64,000 nt of DNA from Arthrobacter sp. Soc17.1.1.1. Its GTDB lineage: Bacteria; Actinomycetota; Actinomycetes; Actinomycetales; Micrococcaceae. Numbering within the stretch: position 1 is the first letter of the stretch; every line of letters begins with the position of its first letter. Where the stretch lies: NCBI RefSeq assembly GCF_036867195.1, contig NZ_JBAJII010000001.1, positions 3,534,001 through 3,598,000 on the forward strand. Reading direction: 5' to 3'. The position numbers and the translations under genes were made by a program. The notes under the pieces are model-generated. The model searched no databases. It had not been told where the DNA came from and saw nothing but the letters and a program-made list of their open reading frames with translations. Positions 26,185 to 34,885 of the stretch are shown one piece after another.

Positions 26185-26838
26185 TCACAGGGCGTCCAGC
26201 ATGTTCTGCATGAGCGTGATCTCGGCCTGCTGGCCGGACTGGATCTTCGTGGCGAGGGTACGGACCTGCCCGGTCTCGGCGAGTTCGGCGCCGGCCCGGG
26301 CCATGTCCACTCCCGCCTCGTGGTGGTTGATCATGAGGTTCAGGTACAGCCGCTCGGCGTCCTCGCCGCGGGCGGCGCGCAGCTCGTCGAGCTGGGCGCC
26401 CGTGGCCATGCCGGGCATCAGCCCTTCGGGGGTGAGCATGGACGCGGGATCCGCCCCCATCTCCATGCCGCCGTGACCGCTCCCCGCGGCCATCCACTCC
26501 ATGCGGGGCTGCGCGCTGCTCTGGTCGAGGCCCCACTCCTCGAGCCACGCATACATCTGCCCGGCCTGCTGCTGCTGGGTGAGCGCGATGTCGTAGGCGA
26601 TCGAGCGGAGCGTCTCATCGGTGATGTTGTCGCGGACGATCATGGACATCTCCACGGCCTGGTTGTGGTGCACCTGCATGTCGCGGGCGAACCCGGCATC
26701 GGAGCTGGTGGTGCCCGGGAAGGAAGGGCCAGAGGAGACGCGCCCGGCGGTGAAGGCCAGTGCGAAGAGCGCGAGGACCGCGATTCCGGTGAGGGCCAGG
26801 AGGACTCGCTTCTGCCAGCCCGACAGGGAGGGGGTCAT
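26185..26838 (-). CDS. DUF305-family exported protein (copper-module associated)
   Basis: A 217-residue protein with an N-terminal membrane anchor (about 10-32) and a DUF305 four-helix domain. Paired His/Met motifs are MQVHHNQAVEMSMIV and LNLMINHHEAGVDMA, with a Met/His-rich middle (MEWMAAGSGHGGMEMG). These residues are likely copper ligands. DUF305 proteins occur in copper-handling clusters; an extracytoplasmic copper-binding role fits. It is divergent from csoR across a region holding a CsoR operator that overlaps a minus-strand TATAAC, so it may belong to the CsoR regulon. ATG 26838 has AAGGA 6 bases upstream. Confidence 0.8.
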   Translation of the reverse strand: MTPSLSGWQKRVLLALTGIAVLALFALAFTAGRVSSGPSFPGTTSSDAGFARDMQVHHNQAVEMSMIVRDNITDETLRSIAYDIALTQQQQAGQMYAWLEEWGLDQSSAQPRMEWMAAGSGHGGMEMGADPASMLTPEGLMPGMATGAQLDELRAARGEDAERLYLNLMINHHEAGVDMARAGAELAETGQVRTLATKIQSGQQAEITLMQNMLDAL

Positions 26839-26946
26839 GAACGTCCTTGGATCGGGGGTATGCCATCAGCCAACGTACGGCATCGCGCTGGGCGTTCCCT
26901 CAATGCGGGGCGCCCGGGGCGGGAATAGGAGCGCAGCGTGGCGCGT

Positions 26947-26965
26947 TATACCCCCCAAGGGTATA
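26947..26965. promoter_or_regulatory. CsoR operator
   Basis: A perfect inverted repeat TATACCC-N5-GGGTATA lies 24 bases before csoR. It overlaps a -10 box TATAGT (26962-26967) facing csoR and a TATAAC facing DUF305. This is the classic G-tract palindrome bound by CsoR repressors. Confidence 0.85.
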
Positions 26966-26989
26966 GTTGAGCGAAAAAGGAGCCAGACC

Positions 26990-27313
26990 ATGAGCATCCC
27001 GGACACCGACCACGCGGCACCGTACGGCTACACCGCCGACAAGGACGCCTACCTCAAGCGGCTGCGACGCATCGAGGGCCAGGTCCGCGGGATCGCGCGG
27101 ATGGTGGAGGAGGACCAGTACTGCATCGACATCCTCACCCAGGTCGCGGCCGTCAACAAGGCACTCCACGCGGTCTCCCTGGGCCTGCTCGAGGACCACA
27201 TCTCGCACTGCGTCGTGGGAGCCGCCCAGGAGTCCCGGGCCGCCGGCAACGACGACGCCGTCCAGGCGAAGGTCCAGGAGGCGACCGCCGCGATCGGCCG
27301 TCTCCTGCGCTAG
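26990..27313 (+). CDS. csoR: Copper-sensing repressor CsoR
   Basis: A 107-residue all-helical DUF156/CsoR repressor. LKRLRRIEGQVRGIARMVEED is the DNA-facing helix. The Cu(I) ligands are Cys45 (QYCIDILTQ), His70 and Cys74 (EDHISHC), the expected C-H-C set with H-x3-C spacing. When copper binds, it releases the operator and the csoR-copZ-copA genes are expressed. ATG 26990 follows AAAAAGGAG by 6 bases. It is the first gene of the copper operon. Confidence 0.95.
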   Translation: MSIPDTDHAAPYGYTADKDAYLKRLRRIEGQVRGIARMVEEDQYCIDILTQVAAVNKALHAVSLGLLEDHISHCVVGAAQESRAAGNDDAVQAKVQEATAAIGRLLR

Positions 27314-27370
27314 TCCCACCCGATCCACCCACCCATTCATGCATTCATGCATCCACGAAGGAGAAGAACC

Positions 27371-27589
27371 ATGACCACCACCACGATCGGCATCACCGGA
27401 ATGACCTGCGGCCACTGCGTCAGTGCCGTGCGGAGCGAACTGTCAGGACTGCCCGGCGTCGAGACCGTCGACGTCGACCTCGTCAACGGCGGCACCTCCA
27501 CCGCCACCATCACGTCCTCCGCACCGCTGGACGCCGCGTCGATCGACGGAGCGGTCTCGGAAGCCGGCTACACCGTGGCGGCGTCCTGA
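27371..27589 (+). CDS. copZ: Copper chaperone CopZ (HMA domain)
   Basis: A 72-residue heavy-metal-associated domain with MTCGHC at residues 11-16 binding Cu(I) by its two cysteines. It carries copper in the cytosol to the CopA pump encoded one base downstream of its stop. The start is ATG 27371 with AAGGAGAAG ahead; a longer frame from 27347 runs through the ribosome site. An 8-base direct repeat (ATTCATGC twice, 27334-27349) lies in the gap after csoR. Confidence 0.92.
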   Translation: MTTTTIGITGMTCGHCVSAVRSELSGLPGVETVDVDLVNGGTSTATITSSAPLDAASIDGAVSEAGYTVAAS

Positions 27590-27590
27590 C

Positions 27591-29828
27591 ATGACCACCC
27601 AGCAGATCCCGGGGACCGGGCAGGAGACGCGCGTCGTCGAACTCGCCATCCAGGGGATGACGTGCGCCTCCTGCGTGGGCCGGGTCGAGCGGAAGCTCGG
27701 CAAGCTCGACGGCGTCGAGGCGAGCGTGAACCTGCCCCTGGAGAGCGCCGTGGTCCGGGTGCCCGCGTCCGTCAGCGACCAGGACCTGATCGACACCGTC
27801 GTGGCGACCGGGTACGGCGCCCACGTGGTGCACCCCGACCATGGGCACGGGGACGGCCACGACCACACACCGTCGCTCCTCGGAGCGCGCCTGGTGCTCG
27901 CCGCCGTCCTGTCCGTCCCGGTGCTGCTGATCTCCATGGTGCCCGCTTTCCAGTTCCCGGACTGGGGGTGGGTGGTCCTCGCCCTGACCCTTCCCGTGGT
28001 GACGTGGTCCGCCTGGCCGTTCCACCGCGCGGCCGCGATCAATGCGCGCCACCTGTCCTCCACCATGGACACCCTCGTCTCCATCGGCGTCACCGCGGCG
28101 TTCCTCTTCTCGGCCTGGCAGCTGTTCGCCGATCCCGCCCTGACGCAGCACCCCGGCATGGCCGGCATGGACGCGCACGCCCTCTACTTCGAGGTCGCGG
28201 CCGTCGTCGTGACGTTCCTGCTGCTCGGCCGGTTCCTCGAAGCCTCCGCGAAGCGGCGGGCCGGGGATGCACTCACGTCGCTCCTGAACCTCGGAGCCAA
28301 GGAGGCCCGTGTCCTGCGCACCGTCGACGGCGAGCGCACCGAGGTCACACTGCCCGCCGACCGGCTGATCCCCGGCGACGAGTTCGTGGTGCGCCCCGGG
28401 GAGAAGATCGCGACGGACGGCGTCGTCACCGAGGGCTCCAGCGCCGTCGACACGGCCCTCCTGACGGGCGAGAGCATCCCCGTCGAGGTCACCCCGGGCG
28501 ATGCCGTCACGGGAGCCACGATCAACACGTCCGGCAGGCTCGTGGTCCGGGCCACGCGGGTCGGCTCCGACACCGTGCTCTCCTCCATGGGCCGCCTGGT
28601 CAGCCAGGCGCAGAGCGGCAAGGCGCGGATCGCCCGGCTGGCCGACCGCATCAGCGCGGTCTTCGTCCCCGTGGTCCTCGGGATCGCAATCCTCACCTTC
28701 GTGCTGTGGCTCGTCCTGACGGGGGACCTCGACGCCGCCTTCACGGCGTCCGTGACGGTGCTCGTGATCGCGTGCCCCTGCGCGCTGGGGCTCGCGACGC
28801 CGACGGCGCTGCTGACCGGCACGGGGCGTGGCGCCCAGCTGGGCATCCTGATCCGGGGGCCGCAGGTCCTCGAGGACACGCGCACCGTGGACACCATCGT
28901 GCTGGACAAGACCGGTACGGTCACCACCGGCGTCATGGCCGTCGGTGACGTCGTTCCCCTGTCGGAGGCCTCCGCTGCCGAACTGCTGCGGCTCGCGGGC
29001 GCCGTCGAGGCCGCGAGCGAGCACCCGATCGCACGGGCCGTCGCGCACCATGCCGCCGGACAGGGCCCCCTGCCGGAGGTCCACGGCTTCTCGAGTGCAC
29101 CCGGCGGCGGCGTGCGCGGGGAGGTCGACGGGGTCACCGTCACGGCCGGCCGTGCGGGCTGGCTCGAACACCACGGCATCCGCCCGACCCCCGGACAGGC
29201 CCGCGCGTTCGGTGCGGCCGAGGAGGCGGGCGCGACGGCGGTGTGGGTGGCGCTCGACGCCTCCGTCGCGGGCTTCATCACGCTGTCCGACACCGTCAAG
29301 GACGGCTCGGCGGCCGCCGTCGGGCGCCTGCGCCGGCTCGGCCTGAGGCCCGTGCTGCTCACGGGTGACAACCGCGCCGTGGCCCTGCGCGTCGCCGCCG
29401 CGGTGGGGATCGACGCGGCGGACGTGCGGGCGGGCGTGACACCTGCGGGGAAGGTGGACGCCGTCCGGGAGCTGCAGGCCACGGGGGCCACGGTCGCCAT
29501 GGCCGGTGACGGGGTCAACGACGCCGCGGCCCTGGCCCAGGCGGATCTCGGCATCGCGATGGGCTCGGGCACCGACGTGGCCATCGAGGCGGCCGACCTC
29601 ACGGTGATGGGCAACAGCCTGGAGCAGGTGGCCCAGGCGATCGAACTCTCGCGCCGGACGCTCGGCACCATCAAGGGAAATCTCTTTTGGGCGTTCTTCT
29701 ACAACGCGGTCGGGATCCCCGTGGCGGCACTGGGCCTGCTCAACCCGATGCTCGCCGGTGCCGCGATGGCGGCGAGTTCCGTGCTCGTGGTCGCCAACTC
29801 GCTGCGGCTGCGCAGCTTCGGCCGGTAG
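27591..29828 (+). CDS. copA: Cu(I)-exporting P1B-type ATPase CopA
   Basis: A 745-residue copper pump. One N-terminal HMA domain (MTCASC, residues 23-28), a His/Asp/Gly-rich linker (HPDHGHGDGHDH) before the first helices, and the transport motif CPC in VIACPCALGLATPTALL. The phosphorylation site is DKTGTVTTG, with SEHPIARAV (HP motif) and MAGDGVNDAAALAQADLG. These define P1B-1 Cu+ ATPases. It exports Cu(I) delivered by CopZ. Start ATG 27591, one base after the copZ stop; the longer frame from 27423 is a shadow over copZ. Confidence 0.95.
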   Translation: MTTQQIPGTGQETRVVELAIQGMTCASCVGRVERKLGKLDGVEASVNLPLESAVVRVPASVSDQDLIDTVVATGYGAHVVHPDHGHGDGHDHTPSLLGARLVLAAVLSVPVLLISMVPAFQFPDWGWVVLALTLPVVTWSAWPFHRAAAINARHLSSTMDTLVSIGVTAAFLFSAWQLFADPALTQHPGMAGMDAHALYFEVAAVVVTFLLLGRFLEASAKRRAGDALTSLLNLGAKEARVLRTVDGERTEVTLPADRLIPGDEFVVRPGEKIATDGVVTEGSSAVDTALLTGESIPVEVTPGDAVTGATINTSGRLVVRATRVGSDTVLSSMGRLVSQAQSGKARIARLADRISAVFVPVVLGIAILTFVLWLVLTGDLDAAFTASVTVLVIACPCALGLATPTALLTGTGRGAQLGILIRGPQVLEDTRTVDTIVLDKTGTVTTGVMAVGDVVPLSEASAAELLRLAGAVEAASEHPIARAVAHHAAGQGPLPEVHGFSSAPGGGVRGEVDGVTVTAGRAGWLEHHGIRPTPGQARAFGAAEEAGATAVWVALDASVAGFITLSDTVKDGSAAAVGRLRRLGLRPVLLTGDNRAVALRVAAAVGIDAADVRAGVTPAGKVDAVRELQATGATVAMAGDGVNDAAALAQADLGIAMGSGTDVAIEAADLTVMGNSLEQVAQAIELSRRTLGTIKGNLFWAFFYNAVGIPVAALGLLNPMLAGAAMAASSVLVVANSLRLRSFGR

Positions 29829-29849
29829 CGGGCCGCTCCCGCGAGCCGG

Positions 29850-29889
29850 TGCCGGCACCCGATCCCCTCCAGGCGACCGGGTGCCGGCA
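29850..29889. terminator. Hairpin between convergent copA and Gfo/Idh/MocA genes
   Basis: A perfect 12-pair stem (29850-29861 with 29878-29889, TGCCGGCACCCG type) around a 16-base loop. It lies 21 bases past the copA stop and can serve both converging genes. Confidence 0.65.
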
Positions 29890-29913
29890 TCGCTGCCGTC
29901 GTCCTCCGGCCCG

Positions 29914-31044
29914 TCAGCGGGATGCGGACGATGCCAGATCGGACAGCGACGTCAGGGGCACCTCGGCCGGTCGCTCCGCCGTGCTCCGTACCGGCACCGA
30001 GGCACCGTCCGCCGCCGACTGCAGGAGGGACTCCATGACGTCGAGGACGTGGTAGGCGAGCTCCCCGTTCGCCCGGTGCTGCTCGCCGGCGGGGGTCAGG
30101 GCCATGTCCGCGAGGCCGTAGCCGCGGCCGGCCCCGAGATAGCCTGCGCTGGCGGGGAGGACCTCCCATCCGATCTCCCGGTCGTTGCTCCTGTTCTCCA
30201 GGGCGCAGACGGACACCTCCCCGTCGAAGTAGTTCGGATCGGGGACCGTCATGCTGGCCCGTTCGCCGTGGATCTCGATGTTGGAGGACCGCGTCTGCAC
30301 GGCGTCGAAACTCATGACCAGGGTGGAGAGGGCACCCGACGCGTGCACGAGCACACCGGTGACATGCGTGTCGATGGACACCGGCACCGTCTGGCCCTCC
30401 CGTGGTCCGCCGCCGATGGTCCGCTCCTTCCGCGTGTGGCTGGCCGCTCCGATGACGGACGTCACCGGCCCGAGCAGGGTGACGAGCGCCGTGACGTAGT
30501 ACGGCCCCATGTCCAGCAGGGGCCCGCCTCCGGGCACGTAGTAGAAGTCCGGGTTCGGGTGCCAGCGTTCGTGGCCGGGCGTGACCATGGTCGCGGTGGC
30601 CGAGATGGGCCGGCCGATCAGGCCCTCGTCGATGGCATGGCGCGCCGTCTGGATGCCCGTCCCGAGCACCGTGTCGGGGGCGCACCCCACCCGGACCCCG
30701 GCGGCCTCCGCGAGGGCGAGCACCTCGCGGGCCTCGGTCGTGTTCGCCGCCAGCGGTTTCTCCCCGTAGACGTGCTTCCCTGCGGCGATCGCCCGGGCCG
30801 CGATCTCCGCATGGGCGGCAGGGATCGTGAGGTTCAGGACGGTGTCGATCCCGGGGTCGGCCAGGAGCTCGTCCACGGTCAGCGCCCGCACTCCCTCCTG
30901 CGAGTCCGCGACGGCCTGCGCCCGGCTCGGGTCCAGGTCGGCCACCGCCCTCAGGTTCACCGATTCCAGCGACGGCAGGGTCGTCAGGTACTGGGCCACG
31001 ATCGCTCCGCAGCCGATGATTCCGACGTTCAACGGCTCGCCCAC
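29914..31044 (-). CDS. Gfo/Idh/MocA-family sugar oxidoreductase
   Basis: A 376-residue NAD(P)-dependent enzyme. The N-terminal Rossmann fold is VGIIGCGAIVAQYL, followed by the family Lys motif GKHVYGEKPLA, where EKP holds the catalytic Lys. The C-terminal domain begins around GGGPLLDMGPYYVTALVTLLG with the Asp/Tyr region. Such enzymes oxidise or reduce sugar hydroxyls, often at C2 or C3. GTG 31044 is chosen for the GAGAGGGG site upstream; it overlaps the end of ThuA by 16 bases. It is the last gene of a LacI-controlled sugar operon. Confidence 0.82.
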   Translation of the reverse strand: MGEPLNVGIIGCGAIVAQYLTTLPSLESVNLRAVADLDPSRAQAVADSQEGVRALTVDELLADPGIDTVLNLTIPAAHAEIAARAIAAGKHVYGEKPLAANTTEAREVLALAEAAGVRVGCAPDTVLGTGIQTARHAIDEGLIGRPISATATMVTPGHERWHPNPDFYYVPGGGPLLDMGPYYVTALVTLLGPVTSVIGAASHTRKERTIGGGPREGQTVPVSIDTHVTGVLVHASGALSTLVMSFDAVQTRSSNIEIHGERASMTVPDPNYFDGEVSVCALENRSNDREIGWEVLPASAGYLGAGRGYGLADMALTPAGEQHRANGELAYHVLDVMESLLQSAADGASVPVRSTAERPAEVPLTSLSDLASSASR

Positions 31045-31724
31045 AGCAAACCCCTCTCGATGATGGTCCGGACGTTCGGGTCGTCGAGGATCTCGACGCG
31101 GTGCCCGGGGGTGGCGACGAAGATGCGGCCCTCGCCCCACTGGCGGGTCCAGATGGCGGGGGACGTCACCGGGCGGTTCCAGGGATCCCAGTCGCGGACG
31201 GCCTGCGTCGTCGTCGCGAGCACGTCGATGTAGTCGTCCGCGAGCACCCAGTACTGCTCGGTCACGAGGTCGAAGTCCCCGATGCCGCGGGTGATCGGAT
31301 GATCCGCCGCGGCCGGGAGCATCGTCACCCGGTACGGCACGTAGTTGTCGGACTGCTCGCCGACCCTCTCGTCCGGGTGCTTGCCCGGATGGCAGGCGAA
31401 CTGCCCGCCGATCAGGTGGAGGTAGTCGGATTCGTTGCGGTACGAGTCGGCGATCCCGCCGTGCCAGCCCGCGAGTCCGGTCCCGGCCTCGACGGCCGTC
31501 CGGAGCCCGGCGAACTCGTCCTTCTCGATGGTGTTCATCGTGTTGCACTGCAGGATCAGGCTGACGGTCGACATGTAGTCGGCATCGGCGTAGATCTTCG
31601 GTGACTCCTCGATCCGGACGTCGAACCCGTTGTCCCTGAGGAACGGGATGAACCGGTCCGTCGCTTCGACGGGTTGATGACCGTCCCAGCCGCCGCGGAC
31701 GACGAGTGCTTCCTTACTGGTCAT
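31029..31724 (-). CDS. ThuA-domain protein
   Basis: A 231-residue ThuA-like protein (class I glutamine-amidotransferase-like fold): ALVVRGGWDGHQPVEATDRF, TGLAGWHGGIADSYRNESDY, GGQFACHPG and WTRQWGEGRIFVATPGH. ThuA genes lie beside trehalose and other disaccharide operons in which sugars are oxidised to 3-keto forms; their exact reaction is still debated. Its ATG overlaps the isomerase stop, so it is translated with its neighbours. Confidence 0.85.
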   Translation of the reverse strand: MTSKEALVVRGGWDGHQPVEATDRFIPFLRDNGFDVRIEESPKIYADADYMSTVSLILQCNTMNTIEKDEFAGLRTAVEAGTGLAGWHGGIADSYRNESDYLHLIGGQFACHPGKHPDERVGEQSDNYVPYRVTMLPAAADHPITRGIGDFDLVTEQYWVLADDYIDVLATTTQAVRDWDPWNRPVTSPAIWTRQWGEGRIFVATPGHRVEILDDPNVRTIIERGLLWASR

Positions 31725-32794
31725 GGTGCCTCTTTCGTGGTCGTGAATTGGCTGTTCTGCGCGCTGGCGGAGAAGGCTGCGTCGAAGGAAGCCCCGGAGG
31801 GGGCGATGGTGGCCAGCTCCCGCACGAGGGCCAGGGCCTCCGGCGCCCCGACGAGGCGGTCCATCCCGGCGTCCTCCCATTCGATGCTGGTGGGACCCTG
31901 GTAGCCGATCGAATTGAGCATGCGGAAGATGGGCTTCCAGGGCACGTCCCCGTGCCCGGCGGTGACGAAGTCCCAGCCCCGCCGCGGGTCGCCCCACGGC
32001 AGGTGCGAGCCGAGGCGTCCGTTGCGTCCGTTCAGCTGCCGCACGGATTCCTTCACGTGGACGTGGAAGATGTGCGGCGCGAAGTCCTGCAGGAACATCA
32101 CGGGGTCGAGGTCCTGCCAGACGAAGTGCGACGGGTCGAAGTTGAGCCCGAACCCGGGCCGGTCTCCCATGATCTCCAGCGTGCGCTGCGCGGTCCAGTA
32201 GTCGTAGGCGATCTCGGACGGATGCACCTCGAGCGCGAAGCGGACCCCCTCGGCGTCGAACACGTCCATGATGGGATTCCATCGGGCGGCGAAGTCCTCG
32301 TAGCCCCGATCGATCATCCGCTCGGACGCGGGAGGGAACATCGCGACGTACTTCCAGATGGACGAACCGGTGAATCCGGTGACCACCGACGCCCCGAGCC
32401 GGGCTGCTGCCCGGGCGCTGTCCTTGACGACCTCGGCGGCCCGCCGGCGGACCCCTTCCGGATCGCCGTCCCCCCAGACCTCGGGGGTGAGGATGTCCTG
32501 GTGGCGCTCGTCGATCGGGTCGTCGCCCACGGCCTGCCCGGTGAGGTGGATGGCGATCGCGTGGACGGCGAGGTTGTTCTCCCTGAGGATCCGGAGCCGG
32601 TCCTGGACGTAGTCGTCGTCCTGCGCGGCCCGCACCGGGTCCAGGTGGTCTCCCCAGCAGGCGATCTCGAGGCCGTCGAAGCCCCAGTCGCCGGCCATCC
32701 TCGCCACGTCCTCGAACGGCAGGTCGGCCCACTGCCCGGTGAACAGCGTCACCGGGCGTGGCGTGGTGGCGGGCGTGGTGGTGGGTTCAGACAT
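31721..32794 (-). CDS. Sugar phosphate isomerase/epimerase-type TIM barrel
   Basis: A 357-residue xylose-isomerase-like barrel. FEDVARMAGDWGFDGLEIACW opens it. VRFALEVHPSEIAYDY holds the metal-binding Glu, LNFDPSHFVWQ the Asp/His, HIFHVHVKES the His, and TSIEWEDAGMD the last Glu. Members isomerise or epimerise sugars; in oxidation-based sugar pathways relatives act as lyases or hydratases on 3-keto sugars. The gene sits between a Gfo/Idh/MocA enzyme and ThuA with 8- and 4-base overlaps. Confidence 0.82.
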   Translation of the reverse strand: MSEPTTTPATTPRPVTLFTGQWADLPFEDVARMAGDWGFDGLEIACWGDHLDPVRAAQDDDYVQDRLRILRENNLAVHAIAIHLTGQAVGDDPIDERHQDILTPEVWGDGDPEGVRRRAAEVVKDSARAAARLGASVVTGFTGSSIWKYVAMFPPASERMIDRGYEDFAARWNPIMDVFDAEGVRFALEVHPSEIAYDYWTAQRTLEIMGDRPGFGLNFDPSHFVWQDLDPVMFLQDFAPHIFHVHVKESVRQLNGRNGRLGSHLPWGDPRRGWDFVTAGHGDVPWKPIFRMLNSIGYQGPTSIEWEDAGMDRLVGAPEALALVRELATIAPSGASFDAAFSASAQNSQFTTTKEAP

Positions 32795-33968
32795 GCTGCC
32801 ACCCCGAATCGGCCGCGGCGCTCCGCTCGATGGCGTGGAGGACCTTCTGGACCCGCAGCGCCTCGTCGAAGGACGGCGACGGCGTGGTGCCGTCCGCGAT
32901 GGCCTGCACCAGGTCCACGACCTGGTGTGTGAAGCCGTGCTCGTAGCCGAGGCCGTGCCCGGCCGGCCACCAGTTGCCCGTGTACGGGTGCACGGGTTCG
33001 GTGACGTTGATGGTGCTGAAGCCCGCGGTCTCCGCGGGCTGCGTGCCGTCGTAGAACTCCAGCGAGTTCATGTTCTCGAAGTCGAACGCGAGTGAGCCGA
33101 GACTGCCGTTGACCTCCAGGCGCATGGAGTTCTTCCTGCCGGTCGCGAAGCGGGTGGCCTCGAAGACGCCGATCGCCCCTGACTCGAAGCGGGCACTGAA
33201 GATCGCGGCGTCGTCGACCGTGACCGTCCCTGTCCCTCCGTCGCTGGAGCCCTGGCCGCCGAGGCCCACCAGGGTCCCGCCGAGGGGACGTTCGTGCACG
33301 AAGGTGGTCAGGAGACCGGAGACGCCCGTGATCGGCAACCCGGTCACGTACTGCGCCGCATCGATGCTGTGCGCTCCGATGTCCCCGAGGGAGCCCGACC
33401 CTGACTTGCTCCTGTCCAGGCGCCAGGTCATCGGGGCGTTCTCGTCCGTCAGCCAGTCCTGGAGGTACTGAGCCCGGACGTGCCGGATGGTCCCGAGCCT
33501 GCCCTGCTCGACGAGCCGCCGGGCCAGGGTCAGGGCGGGCGTGCGGCGGTAGGAGAACCCGCACATCGCGAAGACCCCGTTCGCCTCGGCCGCCCGGGCG
33601 GCCGCCGCCATGCGTTCCGCCTCCTCCACCGAGTTCGCGAGCGGCTTCTCGCAGAGCACGTGCTTGCCTGCCTCAAGTGCTGCGATCGCGATCTCGGCGT
33701 GGGTGTCCCCGGGGGTGCAGATGTCGATGAGGTCGACGTCGTCGCGCTCCACCAGGGCCCGCCAGTCGGTCTCGGTGTCCCGCCAGCCGAACCTGTCGGC
33801 AGCCGCCTTCACCGCGGCCGGATCACGGCCGGCGAGGACGGCGAGTTCGGGCTGGAGCGGGAGGTCGAAGAAGCGCGGCGCGGTGCGCCAGGCGTGGGAG
33901 TGCATCGCCCCCATGAAGGCGTAGCCGACCATCCCGACCCTCAGGGCCGCTTGCTGTGGAGAAGTCAT
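32787..33968 (-). CDS. Gfo/Idh/MocA-family sugar oxidoreductase
   Basis: A 393-residue paralogue-type enzyme distinct from the one at 29914. The Rossmann motif is MVGYAFMGAMHSHAWR, the catalytic motif is EAGKHVLCEKPLANS, and SGSGSLGDIGAHSIDAAQYV starts the substrate domain. The extended MHSHAWR...PRFFDLP start occurs in actinobacterial inositol- or levoglucosan-dehydrogenase-like members. It probably catalyses the first oxidation of the imported sugar. It is 22 bases downstream of the permease gene. Confidence 0.82.
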   Translation of the reverse strand: MTSPQQAALRVGMVGYAFMGAMHSHAWRTAPRFFDLPLQPELAVLAGRDPAAVKAAADRFGWRDTETDWRALVERDDVDLIDICTPGDTHAEIAIAALEAGKHVLCEKPLANSVEEAERMAAAARAAEANGVFAMCGFSYRRTPALTLARRLVEQGRLGTIRHVRAQYLQDWLTDENAPMTWRLDRSKSGSGSLGDIGAHSIDAAQYVTGLPITGVSGLLTTFVHERPLGGTLVGLGGQGSSDGGTGTVTVDDAAIFSARFESGAIGVFEATRFATGRKNSMRLEVNGSLGSLAFDFENMNSLEFYDGTQPAETAGFSTINVTEPVHPYTGNWWPAGHGLGYEHGFTHQVVDLVQAIADGTTPSPSFDEALRVQKVLHAIERSAAADSGWQHV

Positions 33969-33990
33969 CAGGCTGGAGATTCCTTTCGGT

Positions 33991-34881
33991 CTACTTGTTG
34001 AAGCCGGCGGTGAGTCCGCTGACGAGCTGGCGGCGGGCCAGGACGTAGAGGACCACCAGCGGGAGGGTGGAGAGCACGACGGCGGCGAGGACCGCCGGGA
34101 TGTTCACGCTGAACTCGTCCTGGAACGCCCAGAGCGAGAGCGGCAGGACCCGCTTGTCGGGGTCCTGCGTGAGGATCAGCGGGAAGAGGAACCCGTTCCA
34201 GACGTGCAGTGCGTTGTAGATGGCGATCGTGACCACCGCGGGACGCACCAGCGGCAGGGCGAGGCGCCACATCATGGTGAACTCCGAGCAGCCGTCGAGC
34301 CTCATGGATTCGAAGAGCTCCCGCGGGACGTCCCGGAGGAAGTTCGACAGGATCAGCACCGAGATGGGGATGGCGAAGGCGATCGACGGCAGGATCAGCG
34401 CGAGCAGGGTGTCGTAGAGCTGCGCTTTCGTGATCATGAAGTAGATGGGGATGATGGTCGCCTGCAGGGGGATGGCGAGTCCCATCAGGAACAGCGTGTG
34501 GGCCGTCCCGATGATGCGACCGCTCCCCCTCACCACCGCGTAGGCCGCCATGAACGAGACGATCACGGCCGGGATGACGCTGCCCACCGTCACGATGACG
34601 CTGTTCACGAAGTACCGGGCGAAGTCCGCTTCCAGGACCGTCCGGTAGTTCGCCAGGGTCGGCTCCGTGGGTGGGGCCAGCGGATTCGACCCGAAGAAGC
34701 CCGCCTGGTTCTTCAGGCTGGTGATGATCACGTAGTAGACGGGCAGGATGATCAGCGCGAGCCACACCCATCCCCCGAGCCCTCCGAGGAGGTTCGGCGA
34801 GGTCCTGCCCACCGGCTTCCCCTGCGAACGGGCCCGGGGCTGCGGTACGGTGTCCTGCGCGGGTTCGGCGACGAGTGCCAT
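33991..34881 (-). CDS. Carbohydrate ABC transporter permease (MalG type)
   Basis: A 296-residue inner-membrane protein with six helices and the EAA loop ELFESMRLDGCSEFTMMWRLALPLVRPA, whose EAA/G pattern contacts the ATPase. The C-terminus (LARRQLVSGLTAGFNK) is the usual MalG-type ending. It forms the heterodimeric pore with the MalF-type permease encoded 4 bases upstream. No ATPase gene is present, so a shared MsiK-like ATPase elsewhere probably energises it. Confidence 0.9.
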   Translation of the reverse strand: MALVAEPAQDTVPQPRARSQGKPVGRTSPNLLGGLGGWVWLALIILPVYYVIITSLKNQAGFFGSNPLAPPTEPTLANYRTVLEADFARYFVNSVIVTVGSVIPAVIVSFMAAYAVVRGSGRIIGTAHTLFLMGLAIPLQATIIPIYFMITKAQLYDTLLALILPSIAFAIPISVLILSNFLRDVPRELFESMRLDGCSEFTMMWRLALPLVRPAVVTIAIYNALHVWNGFLFPLILTQDPDKRVLPLSLWAFQDEFSVNIPAVLAAVVLSTLPLVVLYVLARRQLVSGLTAGFNK

Positions 34882-34885
34882 GGAC

